A DNA stretch of 35,574 nucleotides from Porphyromonadaceae bacterium UBA3327 (GTDB taxonomy: Bacteria > Bacteroidota > Bacteroidia > Bacteroidales > Muribaculaceae): positions 30,532-66,105 of the forward strand of contig DERZ01000002.1 of assembly GCA_002361155.1 (NCBI GenBank), in the 5' to 3' direction. The notes under the pieces were generated by a model, which ran no database searches, was not told the origin of the DNA, and was given only the letters and a program-made list of their open reading frames with translations. Positions 1-8,764 of the stretch are shown piece after piece. Each line of letters opens with the position of its first letter. The first letter of the stretch is position 1. The translations under genes and the position numbers were made by a program.

Positions 1-24
1 TTCTATCCATTGAACTATGGAGAC
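1..24 (-). tRNA. tRNA 5' part, probably tRNA-Arg, cut by window edge
   Basis: Read on the minus strand from position 24 leftwards, the sequence begins GTCTCCATAGTTC and continues AATGGATAGAA. This is a tRNA acceptor stem (GTCTCCA), position 8-9 bases (TA), and a D-arm with a GGATAGA-type D-loop. The anticodon lies beyond position 1, so the identity is not proven. The AATGGATAGAA D-arm resembles bacterial tRNA-Arg genes, which is why arginine is suggested. A -7 promoter box sits directly upstream at 33-40. Confidence 0.72.
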
Positions 25-32
25 TTGCGATG

Positions 33-40
33 CAAAGTTA
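33..40 (-). promoter_or_regulatory. -7 box of the tRNA promoter
   Basis: On the minus strand the octamer is TAACTTTG, an exact match to the Bacteroidota TAnnTTTG box. It lies 8 bp before the first base of the tRNA, as expected for a tRNA promoter. No clear TTG-type -33 box is seen about 20 bp further upstream. Confidence 0.65.
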
Positions 41-105
41 ATATTTTTTTCTCACTTGGCCATCTTTTTCTTTCAGATTTTTTTCGATTCTCCTGAAATA
101 TTTGC

Positions 106-113
106 TAAATTTG
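106..113 (+). promoter_or_regulatory. Candidate -7 box upstream of ung
   Basis: TAAATTTG fits the TAnnTTTG consensus and lies about 65 bp before the ung start, in the AT-rich gap between the tRNA and ung. The -33 region is only a T-run, so support rests on the -7 box and its position. Confidence 0.45.
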
Positions 114-177
114 TAGGATAGATTGAATAGATATCGCCCAGAGTCTGGGATTGATTAATAAGCAGACATCTTGAGAA

Positions 178-846
178 ATGGAAGTGAAAATGGAACAGGG
201 ATGGAGGGAAGCGCTCTCCGCGGAATTTGACAAGCCATACTTCAGGGAGCTTGCCGAGAGGGTACGTAGTGAGTATGCCGATCCCGCAGTGCGGGTATAT
301 CCTCCGGCATCCCGGATTTTTGCGGCGTTTGATTCATGCCCTTACGACCGGACAGAAGTGGTGATAGTGGGGCAGGATCCGTACCATGGCCCCGGACAGG
401 CCAACGGCCTGTCATTCTCGGTCAATCCCGGTATTGCCATGCCCCCCTCTCTTGTGAATATTTTCAAGGAGGTGCAGGCCGATACCGGTGCCCCGTTTCC
501 TGCCGACGGCGATCTTACGCGGTGGGCGCGCCAGGGGGTGCTTTTGCTGAATTCATCTCTTACAGTCCGTGAGCATCAGCCAAGGTCTCATTCTGACATC
601 GGATGGGAACGGCTTACGGGCGAGGCCGTCAGAATCCTCAATCATGAACGCGAGAACATAGTCTTCATCCTCTGGGGCTCCGATGCTATCCGGCGCGGTG
701 CGGCTATCGACCGCTCACGCCATCTTGTGCTGAGCTCTGCCCATCCCTCGCCACTCTCAGCCTATCGCGGATTTTTCGGCAACCATCATTTCTCAAAGGC
801 CAACGAGTATCTCGCGGCTCATGGCAAAACTCCGATTGTATGGTAA
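178..846 (+). CDS. ung: Uracil-DNA glycosylase, family 1
   Basis: This enzyme removes uracil from DNA in the first step of base excision repair. The 222-residue length matches family 1 UDGs. The water-activating motif GQDPYHG is at about residues 65-71, with the catalytic Asp near residue 67. A following LLLNSSLTVR segment corresponds to the uracil-recognition strand. The DNA-intercalation and histidine motif HPSPLSAYRGFFG is near residue 190. No key residue is missing. An in-frame ATG at 190 is an alternative start; both leave the domain intact. The stop codon overlaps the start of the next gene, so the two are probably co-transcribed. Identification is by motif and is very secure. Confidence 0.97.
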   Translation: MEVKMEQGWREALSAEFDKPYFRELAERVRSEYADPAVRVYPPASRIFAAFDSCPYDRTEVVIVGQDPYHGPGQANGLSFSVNPGIAMPPSLVNIFKEVQADTGAPFPADGDLTRWARQGVLLLNSSLTVREHQPRSHSDIGWERLTGEAVRILNHERENIVFILWGSDAIRRGAAIDRSRHLVLSSAHPSPLSAYRGFFGNHHFSKANEYLAAHGKTPIVW

Positions 847-2108
847 GTAAAATGAGGCGTATCATTTATATTGTGCTGTTTTCAGGCATGTTGTTGTCGA
901 TAAGTGCCCTGGGGGCGACATCCGCCGACCGCATTCTCGATTCGCGCTTCCGTACCCTCAAGACTTCGGTGGCAGGCGAATTTATGGCCGCTCCGGTGAT
1001 ACGCCTCGGCACCAATGACCGGATTGTAGTCAATTTCGACGAGATTGGAGAGGACAATTCTTTTCTGCAATACCGCCTGATACACTGCAACGCGGACTGG
1101 GAGCCGTCGAGGCTTGTGGAGTCAGAGTATCTTGACGGTTTCAATGTAAATGATGTCAGGGATTTCGCATTCTCGTCAGGAACTTTCGTTCATTTCGTAA
1201 ACTATCAGATTGAAATTCCCAATGAAGATGTGCGGTTGAAATACTCGGGCAATTATCTGTTGCAGGTTTTTCATCAGGATGATCCCGACCGCGTGGTGCT
1301 TCAGACCCGGTTTATGGTTTCGGAAAATACTGCGGTTGTTGAGGGAGCTGCATTGTCGCGTACCGACCGCGGCCATTATTCCGAATGGCAGCAGCTGGAG
1401 CTTTCGGTCGACGGTGAAATGTCGGGAATATCCAATCCCTACTCCGACATCCTTGTACGCGTGGATCAGAACGGTCGCGAGGAAACCGCGAGATGGCTCC
1501 GCAACCCCACGCGCGTGGAAGGCGTGAAGATGACTTACGAGCATCAGCCCGACTTGATATTTCCGGCCTCCAACGAGTACCGTCGTTTCGAATCGGTGAG
1601 CAACGGCTTTCCGGGAATGCATGTCGACTCTCTGAGATATATGGGCAGCAACTATCATGTGTGGCTCAAGAAAGATGAGCCGAGGATGTACCGGGAATAT
1701 GAATACGACCGCACCCAGCATGGCCGGTTTCTCATTAGAGAATACAACTCCACGGATTCAGACCTCGGCGCCGACTATATCACCGTCCATTTCTTCCTCG
1801 AGACCGACAGGGTTCCCGATGCGGAAGTATATGTGGACGGAGAATTCACCCACGGCCAATACACGGAATCCAACCGGATGACATACGATCCTGCGGCCGG
1901 GGCCTACCGTGTCGCGATTCCCCTCAAGCAGGGAGCATACAACTATCAGTATGTGGTACGCGATACAAGGAACCCGCAGCCCTCTCCCGCTCCGATCGAA
2001 GGAAACAAATACGAGACCGACAACGAATACCGCGTGGCGGTCTATTACCGTCCGCCCGGATCCCGAGGCGACCGTCTGATAGGCTTCCGTATCCTCGAAA
2101 ACCGATAG
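840..2108 (+). CDS. DUF5103 / T9SS plug-type protein
   Basis: The protein has an N-terminal signal peptide (hydrophobic residues about 7-24, then GATSA) and no later membrane segment, so it is exported. The body matches the DUF5103 family as I recognise it: an N-terminal beta domain containing IHCNADW near residue 80, a middle region rich in RMYREYEYDRTQ-like sequence, and a C-terminal beta domain with an NPQPSPAPIEGN-type segment. Members of this family include the Plug protein that occupies the SprA translocon of the T9SS; assigning that role here is inference from family. The 422-residue length is usual. The start at 840 overlaps the ung stop by 7 nt. An ATG at 852 is a good alternative because the basic n-region and hydrophobic core follow directly. 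Confidence 0.82.
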   Translation: MVSKMRRIIYIVLFSGMLLSISALGATSADRILDSRFRTLKTSVAGEFMAAPVIRLGTNDRIVVNFDEIGEDNSFLQYRLIHCNADWEPSRLVESEYLDGFNVNDVRDFAFSSGTFVHFVNYQIEIPNEDVRLKYSGNYLLQVFHQDDPDRVVLQTRFMVSENTAVVEGAALSRTDRGHYSEWQQLELSVDGEMSGISNPYSDILVRVDQNGREETARWLRNPTRVEGVKMTYEHQPDLIFPASNEYRRFESVSNGFPGMHVDSLRYMGSNYHVWLKKDEPRMYREYEYDRTQHGRFLIREYNSTDSDLGADYITVHFFLETDRVPDAEVYVDGEFTHGQYTESNRMTYDPAAGAYRVAIPLKQGAYNYQYVVRDTRNPQPSPAPIEGNKYETDNEYRVAVYYRPPGSRGDRLIGFRILENR

Positions 2109-2116
2109 ACAGTCCC

Positions 2117-2136
2117 GAAGACTAAATAAAGTCTTC
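2117..2136 (+). other. Small inverted repeat after the DUF5103 gene
   Basis: GAAGAC (2117-2122) and GTCTTC (2131-2136) are perfectly complementary around an 8-nt A/T loop, just after the stop at 2108. No T-run follows, so it is at best a weak terminator or mRNA 3'-end structure. The rest of the 2109-2216 gap shows no promoter box I can defend. Confidence 0.35.
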
Positions 2137-2216
2137 CCGGAAGCCATGATAGCCGCCGTATGGCAGTCGTGTGTCGCGGGCCCGGCCTGTGACAAGTCGT
2201 TAAAAAAAAGAAAATT

Positions 2217-2816
2217 ATGCTTCAGATAAAAGACACCCTTGTCTCCTTGGATCTTATCGAAAGATTCTTCGTGTGCGATCTTGACGCGTGCCTCGGCGCC
2301 TGTTGTGTCGAGGGCGATGCCGGCGCGCCCCTTGCCCCCGGCGAGCAGGAGGCGATCGAAGCCGTGCTCGACTCGGTCAAGGACCTTCTGACTCCGGCCG
2401 CTCTCCGCGAAATAGAAGAGAACGGGGTGGCATACACCGATCCCGACGGCGATCTTGTCACCTCGATAGTCGACGGCCGTGATTGTGTCTTCACAAGATA
2501 CGAGGCAGGCGGCAAGTGTCTGTGCGCCCTCGAGTCGGCTTTCCGGGCCGGCAGAATCCCGGATGTGAAACCTATATCGTGCCGTCTTTATCCGGTGCGT
2601 CTCAAGGATTACGACGGCTTTACCGCAGTAAATCTTCACCGCTGGAAAATATGCAGATGTGCCGAGACTCTCGGGCGTGCCCGAGGAGTGAGAGCCTACG
2701 AATTCCTCCGGGATCCGCTGGAGCGCCGTTTCGGCAGGGACTGGTGGCAGGAACTCGACTTCACAGTAAAGGAATGGCTGCGCCAGAATCATAAATATCC
2801 CGGACAAAGTTCTTGA
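2217..2816 (+). CDS. DUF3109 family cysteine-rich protein
   Basis: This is a cytosolic protein of 199 residues with no signal peptide or membrane segment. It has many cysteines in a family-typical pattern: CDLDACLGACC near residues 21-31, KCLC near residue 100, SCRLYP near 122 and CRC near 143. The layout matches DUF3109, a Bacteroidota-rich relative of the YkgJ-type cysteine cluster proteins, and suggests metal binding. No biochemical function is established for the family and none is claimed. The ATG start follows an A-rich stretch at 2201-2216, which is typical for translation initiation in this phylum. It stands between the plug-type gene and cls on the same strand, with no evident functional link. 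Confidence 0.85.
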   Translation: MLQIKDTLVSLDLIERFFVCDLDACLGACCVEGDAGAPLAPGEQEAIEAVLDSVKDLLTPAALREIEENGVAYTDPDGDLVTSIVDGRDCVFTRYEAGGKCLCALESAFRAGRIPDVKPISCRLYPVRLKDYDGFTAVNLHRWKICRCAETLGRARGVRAYEFLRDPLERRFGRDWWQELDFTVKEWLRQNHKYPGQSS

Positions 2817-2904
2817 AATTACGGCCGGACAAAATTTGGCAGGACCTTCCAGGACAGGGCGATTTAAACAGTCTCTGAAATTCTCGGAACAAAACATACG
2901 GCGT

Positions 2905-4344
2905 ATGATGATGACGGAAATTACCGATAGATGGCTCTACTATTTGCTGGTAGGCATCTATTTTATGATGGTGGTCGGCTGTGTGGCCTCTGTCCTGAAG
3001 GAAAACCGCAACCCCGTGCGTTCAATAGCCTGGGTGATCGCGCTGACTTTCCTTCCCGCGGGAGGTATTGTGGCATATCTTTTCTTCGGCCGCAGTCTCC
3101 GCGGAGAACATATTATATCCCGCTATAACAAGCGGCGTCTCATGACCCACATGGCTCCGGGACATGTGGACCTCGATTCCCAGCAGCTTTCCCGTTCGGA
3201 GCGTAATCTCATAAAACTTGCCAAGAATGTCTCCACCTCATTCTTTACAGTCAACAATGAGCTGGAAATCTTTACTATAGGCAGGGATAAGTTCGAGGCC
3301 CTCAAGCGCGACATGCGCGCGGCCCGTGAGTCAATCTATCTGCAGTACTATATCTTTCTCGATGACCGCCTCGGACAGGAAATCGCCGACATCCTCATCG
3401 ACAAGGCCCACGAAGGTCTCGATGTGAAGGTTCTGTATGACCATGTGGGAAGTTTTTCGGCCAGAAACAGATTTTTTCGGGCCATGGCCACCGCCGGCGT
3501 GCAGGTGCATCCATTCTTCAAGGTGACTTTCCCGCAGCTGGCCAATAGGGTCAATTGGCGCAACCATCGGAAAATAGTTATTATCGACAGCAGCATCGGA
3601 TACATTGGCGGAATGAACATAGCCGACCGCTACGAACAGGGATCCTCCCCGGGGCAGGTATGGCGCGACACACATTTCCGCGTAAGGGGCGACATAGTGG
3701 AGAGTCTCACGTATTCGTTCGTGGTAGACTGGAACTTCGGCAACCAGCCTTTGCAGATGGAATTGCCGCGGAAAAGTCCCGTGCCTTTCCATAATTCCAC
3801 CGGTATGCAGCTCGTCACATCCGGCCCGATGGGAGAGTGGGACAATATATCGCTCTGTTTTCTCAAAGCGATTTCCTCCGCTACAAAGTGCATCTATATC
3901 CAGACTCCTTACTTCCTCCCCACCGACGCGCTGCAGCATGCTCTTGAGGCCGCGTCGCTCTCCAAAATCGACGTGCGAATAATGATTCCGCGCAAGAGCG
4001 ACTCCCGGCTGTTGCAGTTCGCTTCATTCAGCTATGTCACCAAATGTCTGCGTGCCGGCATGAAGGTCTATCTCTATAATCCCGGAATGCTTCACGCCAA
4101 AGGGATGATTATCGACGACAACCTTGTCACGGCCGGCTCGACCAACTTTGACTTCCGGAGTTTCGAAAACAACTTCGAAAGCAATCTGTTCATTTACGAC
4201 AAGGAGGTAAACCGCAAGATGCGTGATATTTTTTTCAGTGACATGAGGAGCTGCTCCAAGGTGACTTATTCCGCGTGGATAAAGCGTCCGCTCCCTCAGC
4301 GTTTCATGGAGTCAACTATAAGACTTTTCTCTCCGATTCTCTGA
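2905..4344 (+). CDS. cls: Cardiolipin synthase, phospholipase D superfamily
   Basis: Cardiolipin synthase joins two phosphatidylglycerol molecules to form cardiolipin and glycerol at the inner membrane. Two N-terminal hydrophobic segments (about residues 9-31 and 41-62) anchor it, as in bacterial ClsA-type enzymes. Both HKD motifs of the phospholipase D fold are present: HRKIVIID followed by GGMNI near residue 220, and HAKGMIIDD with GSTNFDFRS near residue 396. The coding frame is open further upstream to a TTG at 2836. The run of three ATGs at 2905-2913 fits the membrane topology better and gives the usual length of about 479 residues. The gene ends 31 bp before the convergent polysaccharide operon. 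Confidence 0.95.
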   Translation: MMMTEITDRWLYYLLVGIYFMMVVGCVASVLKENRNPVRSIAWVIALTFLPAGGIVAYLFFGRSLRGEHIISRYNKRRLMTHMAPGHVDLDSQQLSRSERNLIKLAKNVSTSFFTVNNELEIFTIGRDKFEALKRDMRAARESIYLQYYIFLDDRLGQEIADILIDKAHEGLDVKVLYDHVGSFSARNRFFRAMATAGVQVHPFFKVTFPQLANRVNWRNHRKIVIIDSSIGYIGGMNIADRYEQGSSPGQVWRDTHFRVRGDIVESLTYSFVVDWNFGNQPLQMELPRKSPVPFHNSTGMQLVTSGPMGEWDNISLCFLKAISSATKCIYIQTPYFLPTDALQHALEAASLSKIDVRIMIPRKSDSRLLQFASFSYVTKCLRAGMKVYLYNPGMLHAKGMIIDDNLVTAGSTNFDFRSFENNFESNLFIYDKEVNRKMRDIFFSDMRSCSKVTYSAWIKRPLPQRFMESTIRLFSPIL

Positions 4345-4375
4345 AATGTCGCGGGCAGTAGGAAGGACATTGTGA

Positions 4376-5551
4376 TTATTCTTGCCGTCGGTTATCGTCC
4401 GAAGAGCATATTTCATGGATCAGTCCGTTCCATTTGGCGGCTATTTCCGGCACCGAGTATTTCCGGGATTCGCCCATGGCTTCCCGAGCCATACGGTCGA
4501 TCGCATTGCCGTCGGCCAGAAGTTCCCTGAGCGTGCCGGAAAATTTTTCCGGTCCTGACAGCCGGCCGTTACGGCCGTCATCCACAATCTCCGATGCTGC
4601 CGGATAGCTGTCGGTAATTACAGGAACGCATCCGAACGCCTGGCATTCAATCAGAGTCATAGGATATCCTTCGAAGATAGAAGTCATGGCAAATACCCGG
4701 GCGCGGCGGTAGTAGTCCTCCGGATTATTGCGGTGACCCTCGAAACTTACCGAATCAGAAATGCCGAGATTTTCAGCGAGCGACATGAGGCTCTCCTTCT
4801 CCGGGCCGTCTCCGACAATCTCAAGTCTCCATCCCTCTCTGCAGGCCTCTTTCCATGCCCGCAGCAGGGCATGGATATTCTTCTGCGCCGTCAGCCGGCC
4901 AACGAACAGAACCACATTCTCTTTCCGGTCTTTAAGCCGTTCGAAACTGTCAGCACCGGGGTCGAGCGACAGCGGATTGTGTATTGCCCTGAGGCGCTTC
5001 GTCTTCCGGTCGATAAGGCGTCTGAACTGTCTGAAATAGCATTCGCCGAGCAACACGCAGGCTTCCGAATGCCGGCTCGTGTAATGCGCGTTATGCCTCC
5101 CGGGAAGTTTCTGTGCCAGGCCTAAGAGCATTCTCAGTGGTGTGCGCAGCAACTTCCGCATCATCAGCGGACGCACCCTCGGATGGTCCCACAGAACCCA
5201 GTCGAGGGTATTGTGGTAAACGGATATAACCCGCAGTCCGGTCTGCGCCGCCGCCTCTACAAAGGCGCGGGAGCCGGTGCCGTACATTGCCCCGAAGTTG
5301 ATGGCGAGGTCGAAATTCTCTTTTTCGATCAGCCTTGTCAGCGCATGGCGGTTGGCGTCGCTGTCTCCGGTCTCTTCCGGAAGGCGCATCTGGTCCGGGA
5401 TTGGGTCGCACACGTTTTCCGTGTTGCGGTAGTATGCCGTGAAGATGAGGTGTCCGGAGCCGGTCAGAAAACGGTGCATCTTCGAAATGACGCGTTCCAC
5501 TCCGCCGCCGGTAGGACAGGTGATATAGGGATTGAAGAAGAGTATTTTCAT
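4376..5551 (-). CDS. Glycosyltransferase family 4 (GT-B fold)
   Basis: This is the last gene of the minus-strand polysaccharide operon. It probably transfers a sugar from an activated donor to the lipid-linked glycan at the cytoplasmic face of the membrane. The N-terminal half has a GGGVERVISKM segment typical of GT4 acceptor domains. The C-terminal donor domain contains VLFVGRLTAQKN, the EIVGDGP strand, and an E-x7-E signature in SIFEGYPMTLIECQAFG. The 391-residue length is normal. The frame is open for 129 codons further upstream, but that part lies inside the GT2 gene. MKILFFNPY at 5551 is a typical GT4 start and leaves a 17-bp gap to GT2. Donor and acceptor sugars cannot be told from sequence. 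Confidence 0.92.
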   Translation of the reverse strand: MKILFFNPYITCPTGGGVERVISKMHRFLTGSGHLIFTAYYRNTENVCDPIPDQMRLPEETGDSDANRHALTRLIEKENFDLAINFGAMYGTGSRAFVEAAAQTGLRVISVYHNTLDWVLWDHPRVRPLMMRKLLRTPLRMLLGLAQKLPGRHNAHYTSRHSEACVLLGECYFRQFRRLIDRKTKRLRAIHNPLSLDPGADSFERLKDRKENVVLFVGRLTAQKNIHALLRAWKEACREGWRLEIVGDGPEKESLMSLAENLGISDSVSFEGHRNNPEDYYRRARVFAMTSIFEGYPMTLIECQAFGCVPVITDSYPAASEIVDDGRNGRLSGPEKFSGTLRELLADGNAIDRMAREAMGESRKYSVPEIAAKWNGLIHEICSSDDNRRQE

Positions 5552-5568
5552 TGCTTTGATTTGGGGTG

Positions 5569-6534
5569 TCAGCTGTATGGGTCGTTTCTTCTGCCGGAGA
5601 TTCTTTTCATTGCTGCATGCATCATGAAGACCAGTCGCGGCATCAGCAGAGACCCGAACTTGTCGCGCCAGCGTGCCAGAACCTGAAGCTGGGTCTGCCG
5701 GTCGTAACCGGCTCCGCGACTTGCGTGCACGGCGTTGTAGCCTGTCATGCAGTTGCGCTTCCACCATGACGGCTGTGCAAGGCCGATAATAATGGCGGCT
5801 GCTTCTGCGCGCTCCAGCATCTCCATGCCGTTCTTTTTGGCTTGGCTCGTCACTTTGTCGGTGTGCTGACGGAAGGAGTTCAGTTTCCTGTGTATCCATG
5901 CCACCTGACCGGAGGCAGCGATCATCTGTGCCCAGCATACCCAGTCGCCGCAGAGCCGGAACCGGGTGAGGTCGGTAGTGACCTTTTCATACAGTCCGCG
6001 GTGGAAAACCACGGCGCTTGCATTGTACAGCCGGTTGTTCACAAGCATTTTTTTGCGGATGAAGTCCTTGGCGTCATGGAAGGTAGTGCCTTTGCCGGCA
6101 ATGTCATCGCAATCAAGGTCAAGAGGCAGTTTCTCCGATTTGCCGTCGACAAGCAGTGAATTGCAGAATACGATTCCTGTCCCGGCAGAGGAATCGAGTG
6201 CCCCGACAGCCTCTTCAAGAAATTCAGGATGGGCAGCGTCATCGCTCTCTGCAATCCATATCAGGGGAGCGGAGGCGAGCGCTATTCCCTTCCTCCACTG
6301 GCGGAAGGTAGAGCCGCTGTTGGTCTCGTTGGCTATGACATGGGTGATTCTCGGCTCCCGTGCTGCGTATTCCCGGATTACATCCATGCTTCGGTCACCG
6401 CTGCAGTCATCAAGTATGATGAGTTCCCAGTCCGCGAATGTCTGGGCGATGATAGTGTCGAGCCGTTCGCGGAGGAACGGCTCATGATTGTAGTTGGGCA
6501 GAATGATGCTGACCCGGGGCGTCTTGCTGTTCAT
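5569..6534 (-). CDS. Glycosyltransferase family 2 (GT-A fold)
   Basis: This is an inverting GT2 enzyme expected to add one sugar to the growing repeat unit. The N-terminus has the family pattern: VSIILPNYNHEPFL at about residues 8-21, ILDDCSGDRS near 40, and the metal/nucleotide-binding acidic motif ESDD followed by AHPEF near 95. It has 321 residues and no membrane helix, so it is a soluble or peripheral enzyme. The C-terminal third is less conserved and has a basic stretch. The gene sits 21 bp after ugd and 17 bp before the GT4 gene on the same strand, consistent with one transcript. The substrate is unknown. Confidence 0.92.
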   Translation of the reverse strand: MNSKTPRVSIILPNYNHEPFLRERLDTIIAQTFADWELIILDDCSGDRSMDVIREYAAREPRITHVIANETNSGSTFRQWRKGIALASAPLIWIAESDDAAHPEFLEEAVGALDSSAGTGIVFCNSLLVDGKSEKLPLDLDCDDIAGKGTTFHDAKDFIRKKMLVNNRLYNASAVVFHRGLYEKVTTDLTRFRLCGDWVCWAQMIAASGQVAWIHRKLNSFRQHTDKVTSQAKKNGMEMLERAEAAAIIIGLAQPSWWKRNCMTGYNAVHASRGAGYDRQTQLQVLARWRDKFGSLLMPRLVFMMHAAMKRISGRRNDPYS

Positions 6535-6555
6535 TTCGGAGAGATTGTTGGCGGA

Positions 6556-7869
6556 TCAGTCTTTGGAGAAAAGATCGCGGGAATAGACTTTGTCGGCCAC
6601 ATCTTCCAGTTCGGGCGACATACGGTTGGCGAGAATCACTGCAGCCTCCTGCTTGAATCTGTCCATGTCGTTCACTACCTCGCTGCCGAAGAATGTGCTG
6701 CCGTCCTCAAGCGTCGGTTCATATATGATCACCTTGGCGCCCTTGGCCTTCACTCTCTTCATCACTCCCTGGATGGAGCTTTGGCGGAAATTGTCGGAAT
6801 TGCTCTTCATAGTTAGGCGGTAGACACCTATCACAACTTCCTTTTCCTGACCTGCGGCGTAGTCATTCTCTCCCGAATAGCTGTAATATCCAGCCATTTT
6901 CAGCACCTGGTCGGCTATGAAATCCTTACGGGTCCGGTTGCTCTCCACTATAGCCGTCATCATGTTCTGTGGAACATCGGCGTAATTTGCGAGCAATTGT
7001 TTGGTGTCCTTGGGAAGGCAGTAGCCTCCATATCCGAACGAAGGGTTGTTGTAATGCAGTCCGATGCGAGGGTCGAGACCGATGCCGTCGATAATGTTGC
7101 GTGCGTCAAGTCCCTTCACTTCGGCGTATGTGTCGAGTTCGTTGAAGTAGCTTACGCGTAGGGCAAGATATGTGTTTGCGAAGAGCTTGACCGCCTCGGC
7201 CTCCTTCATGCCCATGAACAGGGTGGGGATGTCCTCCTTGAGGGCGCCTTCGCGGAGAAGTGCCGCGAATTCGCGCGAGGCGTTTTCCAGCCTCTGTGTG
7301 TCGGCAAGCTTGCGTATGGCCTCGTTCTCTCCTGAAAATTCTCCGTCGTCGATTATTTTCGGGAATCCGACGATTATGCGGCTCGGATACAGGTTATCGT
7401 ACAGTGCCTTGCTCTCCCTGAGAAATTCAGGAGCGAAAATGAGATTGAGGCGCTTCACTCCGCGACGTGCGTATTTCAGGTAGAGCGAGCGGCAGTAGCC
7501 TACAGGGATGGTCGATTTTATTACGATCACCGCGTCCGGGTTTACGTTGAGCACGAGGTCTACGACGGCTTCCACGCTCGAGGTGTCAAAATAGTTTTTC
7601 ACCGGGTCGTAGTTGGTAGGTGTCGCCACCACCACATATTCCGCGTCGGCGTAAGCAGCCGCTCCGTCGAGAGTGGCGGTGAGATCCAGCTCTTTTTCGG
7701 CGAGGTACTTTTCGATGTATTCGTCACGTATCGGTGACTTCCGCGAGTTGATCAGGTCAACTTTTTCGGGAATCACGTCTACGGCGGTGACGTGGTTGTG
7801 CTGGGCGAGCAGCGTGGCGACGCTCAGCCCCACGTAGCCGGTGCCTGCGATTGCTATTTTCTTATCCAT
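6556..7869 (-). CDS. ugd: UDP-glucose 6-dehydrogenase (nucleotide sugar dehydrogenase)
   Basis: The enzyme oxidises UDP-glucose to UDP-glucuronate with two NAD+, supplying an acidic sugar. An N-terminal Rossmann motif AGTGYVGLS lies at about residues 7-15. VVATPTNYD and STIPVGYC segments follow, then the APEFLRES substrate loop. The catalytic cysteine (about residue 284) is in [14 protein letters not shown]. At 437 residues it is longer than the roughly 390-residue enterobacterial Ugd, with an acidic insertion after IIVGFPK (about residues 168-190). The motif set favours UDP-glucose over UDP-N-acetyl-mannosamine dehydrogenase, though substrate is inferred. It provides the only precursor-making step visible in this operon. 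Confidence 0.92.
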   Translation of the reverse strand: MDKKIAIAGTGYVGLSVATLLAQHNHVTAVDVIPEKVDLINSRKSPIRDEYIEKYLAEKELDLTATLDGAAAYADAEYVVVATPTNYDPVKNYFDTSSVEAVVDLVLNVNPDAVIVIKSTIPVGYCRSLYLKYARRGVKRLNLIFAPEFLRESKALYDNLYPSRIIVGFPKIIDDGEFSGENEAIRKLADTQRLENASREFAALLREGALKEDIPTLFMGMKEAEAVKLFANTYLALRVSYFNELDTYAEVKGLDARNIIDGIGLDPRIGLHYNNPSFGYGGYCLPKDTKQLLANYADVPQNMMTAIVESNRTRKDFIADQVLKMAGYYSYSGENDYAAGQEKEVVIGVYRLTMKSNSDNFRQSSIQGVMKRVKAKGAKVIIYEPTLEDGSTFFGSEVVNDMDRFKQEAAVILANRMSPELEDVADKVYSRDLFSKD

Positions 7870-7916
7870 ATAAGTTCGAAATCTTGAGATTGTCTGTCTG
7901 GGCAGTCTTGCCGGAG

Positions 7917-8642
7917 TCAGAGAGTGGGGTCGGTCTTGGACAGCTCAATCAGGGTGCGGAGCGCGTCGGCTTTCTTTGGAGCGAGGTCCAGCGAGCGTTC
8001 GAACACTATCTGACGATGCACGTCGCTGCCGGTCATGTTCACCATTCCCTGTTTCAGAAGCCATTCTGCCTTTTTGCGGGCAGTCTCGCCATATCCTCCG
8101 GCCAGCGACATGTAGTTGATCTGGAACAGGAGTCCGCGTTCTTTCCATTCACGGTAATCCTTCTCATCCATGTATCTGTATCGTTCCGGATGTGCAAGTA
8201 TAGGAGTATATCCCTTTTTCATTGTCGCGTCGATCATCTCATCCATCGCGTAGGGAGGACTGACATAAGAAGTCTCCACAAGCAGGTGCTGACCGGAATT
8301 TCCTATTGTCAGCAGGTCGTTGTTCTTAAGTCGTTCCTCGAATAGTGTGTCGAGCATGTTTTCTGCGGCAAGATGCAGTCGGATATTGCCTTTGTAACGG
8401 CTGGTGAATTCCTCAAAATGCTCTTTGAGTCCGGAAGTGGTGTTGGGAACATCCTCCATTATGTGAGGGGTGAACCACACTTCTTTGATTCCGGCGCGTT
8501 CGTACTCGTCGAGCAGTGCCAGCGACTCCTGTTCTGTGCGTATTCCGTCGTCTACACCCGGGAGTATGTGTGAGTGCCAGTCGGTAAGGCCTTTGAACAG
8601 ACCGGACTCTCCGAATTTTTTACTTTTGCTGAATGGCCACAT
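7917..8642 (-). CDS. PHP-domain tyrosine-protein phosphatase (CpsB/YwqE type)
   Basis: Proteins of this type are metal-dependent phosphatases that dephosphorylate the cognate polysaccharide tyrosine autokinase. The metal-binding [11 protein letters not shown] motif is at about residues 23-33. FTPHIMED is near residue 58, then [17 protein letters not shown] near 155, and a GSDVH motif near 208, which completes the PHP metal site. The protein has 241 residues and no signal peptide. It lies directly after the wzc-type kinase gene, so the pair most likely forms the phosphorylation cycle controlling polymer export. It is separated from that gene by a 122-bp gap with a strong hairpin. Confidence 0.92.
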   Translation of the reverse strand: MWPFSKSKKFGESGLFKGLTDWHSHILPGVDDGIRTEQESLALLDEYERAGIKEVWFTPHIMEDVPNTTSGLKEHFEEFTSRYKGNIRLHLAAENMLDTLFEERLKNNDLLTIGNSGQHLLVETSYVSPPYAMDEMIDATMKKGYTPILAHPERYRYMDEKDYREWKERGLLFQINYMSLAGGYGETARKKAEWLLKQGMVNMTGSDVHRQIVFERSLDLAPKKADALRTLIELSKTDPTL

Positions 8643-8693
8643 ATTCGTTCATTATTTTTGAAGGTTCTACCGTCATTATATTTTTAACTGCGC

Positions 8694-8724
8694 GGGCAAG
8701 CCGCCGCATTGCGGAGGCTTGCCC
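8694..8724 (-). other. Strong intercistronic hairpin in the polysaccharide operon
   Basis: The arms GGGCAAGCC (8694-8702) and GGCTTGCCC (8716-8724) are perfect complements. One mismatch (8703/8715) is followed by CCGC/GCGG (8704-8707/8711-8714) around a 3-nt loop. On the minus strand the hairpin follows the kinase stop at 8765 and precedes the phosphatase start at 8642. No U-tract follows in the direction of transcription, so it is not a classical terminator. It may stabilise or process the mRNA, or reduce readthrough. Confidence 0.6.
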
Positions 8725-8764
8725 AGCACAGAGTGTGTAGTCACGACATCTACGGGAGGGAGTG

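Noticed and set aside
1758..2897. 379-codon minus-strand frame spanning the DUF5103 end and the DUF3109 gene
   Set aside because: It overlaps two supported plus-strand genes, has no domain, and starts inside the 5' region of cls.
4345..4371. AATGTC/GACATT inverted repeat between cls and the GT4 gene as a bidirectional terminator
   Set aside because: The stem is only 6 bp with a 15-nt loop and no T-run on either side; too weak to call.
5552..5938. 129-codon N-terminal extension of the GT4 gene
   Set aside because: The extension lies entirely within the GT2 gene and reads as arginine-rich out-of-frame sequence; the GT4 fold begins at MKILFFNPY.
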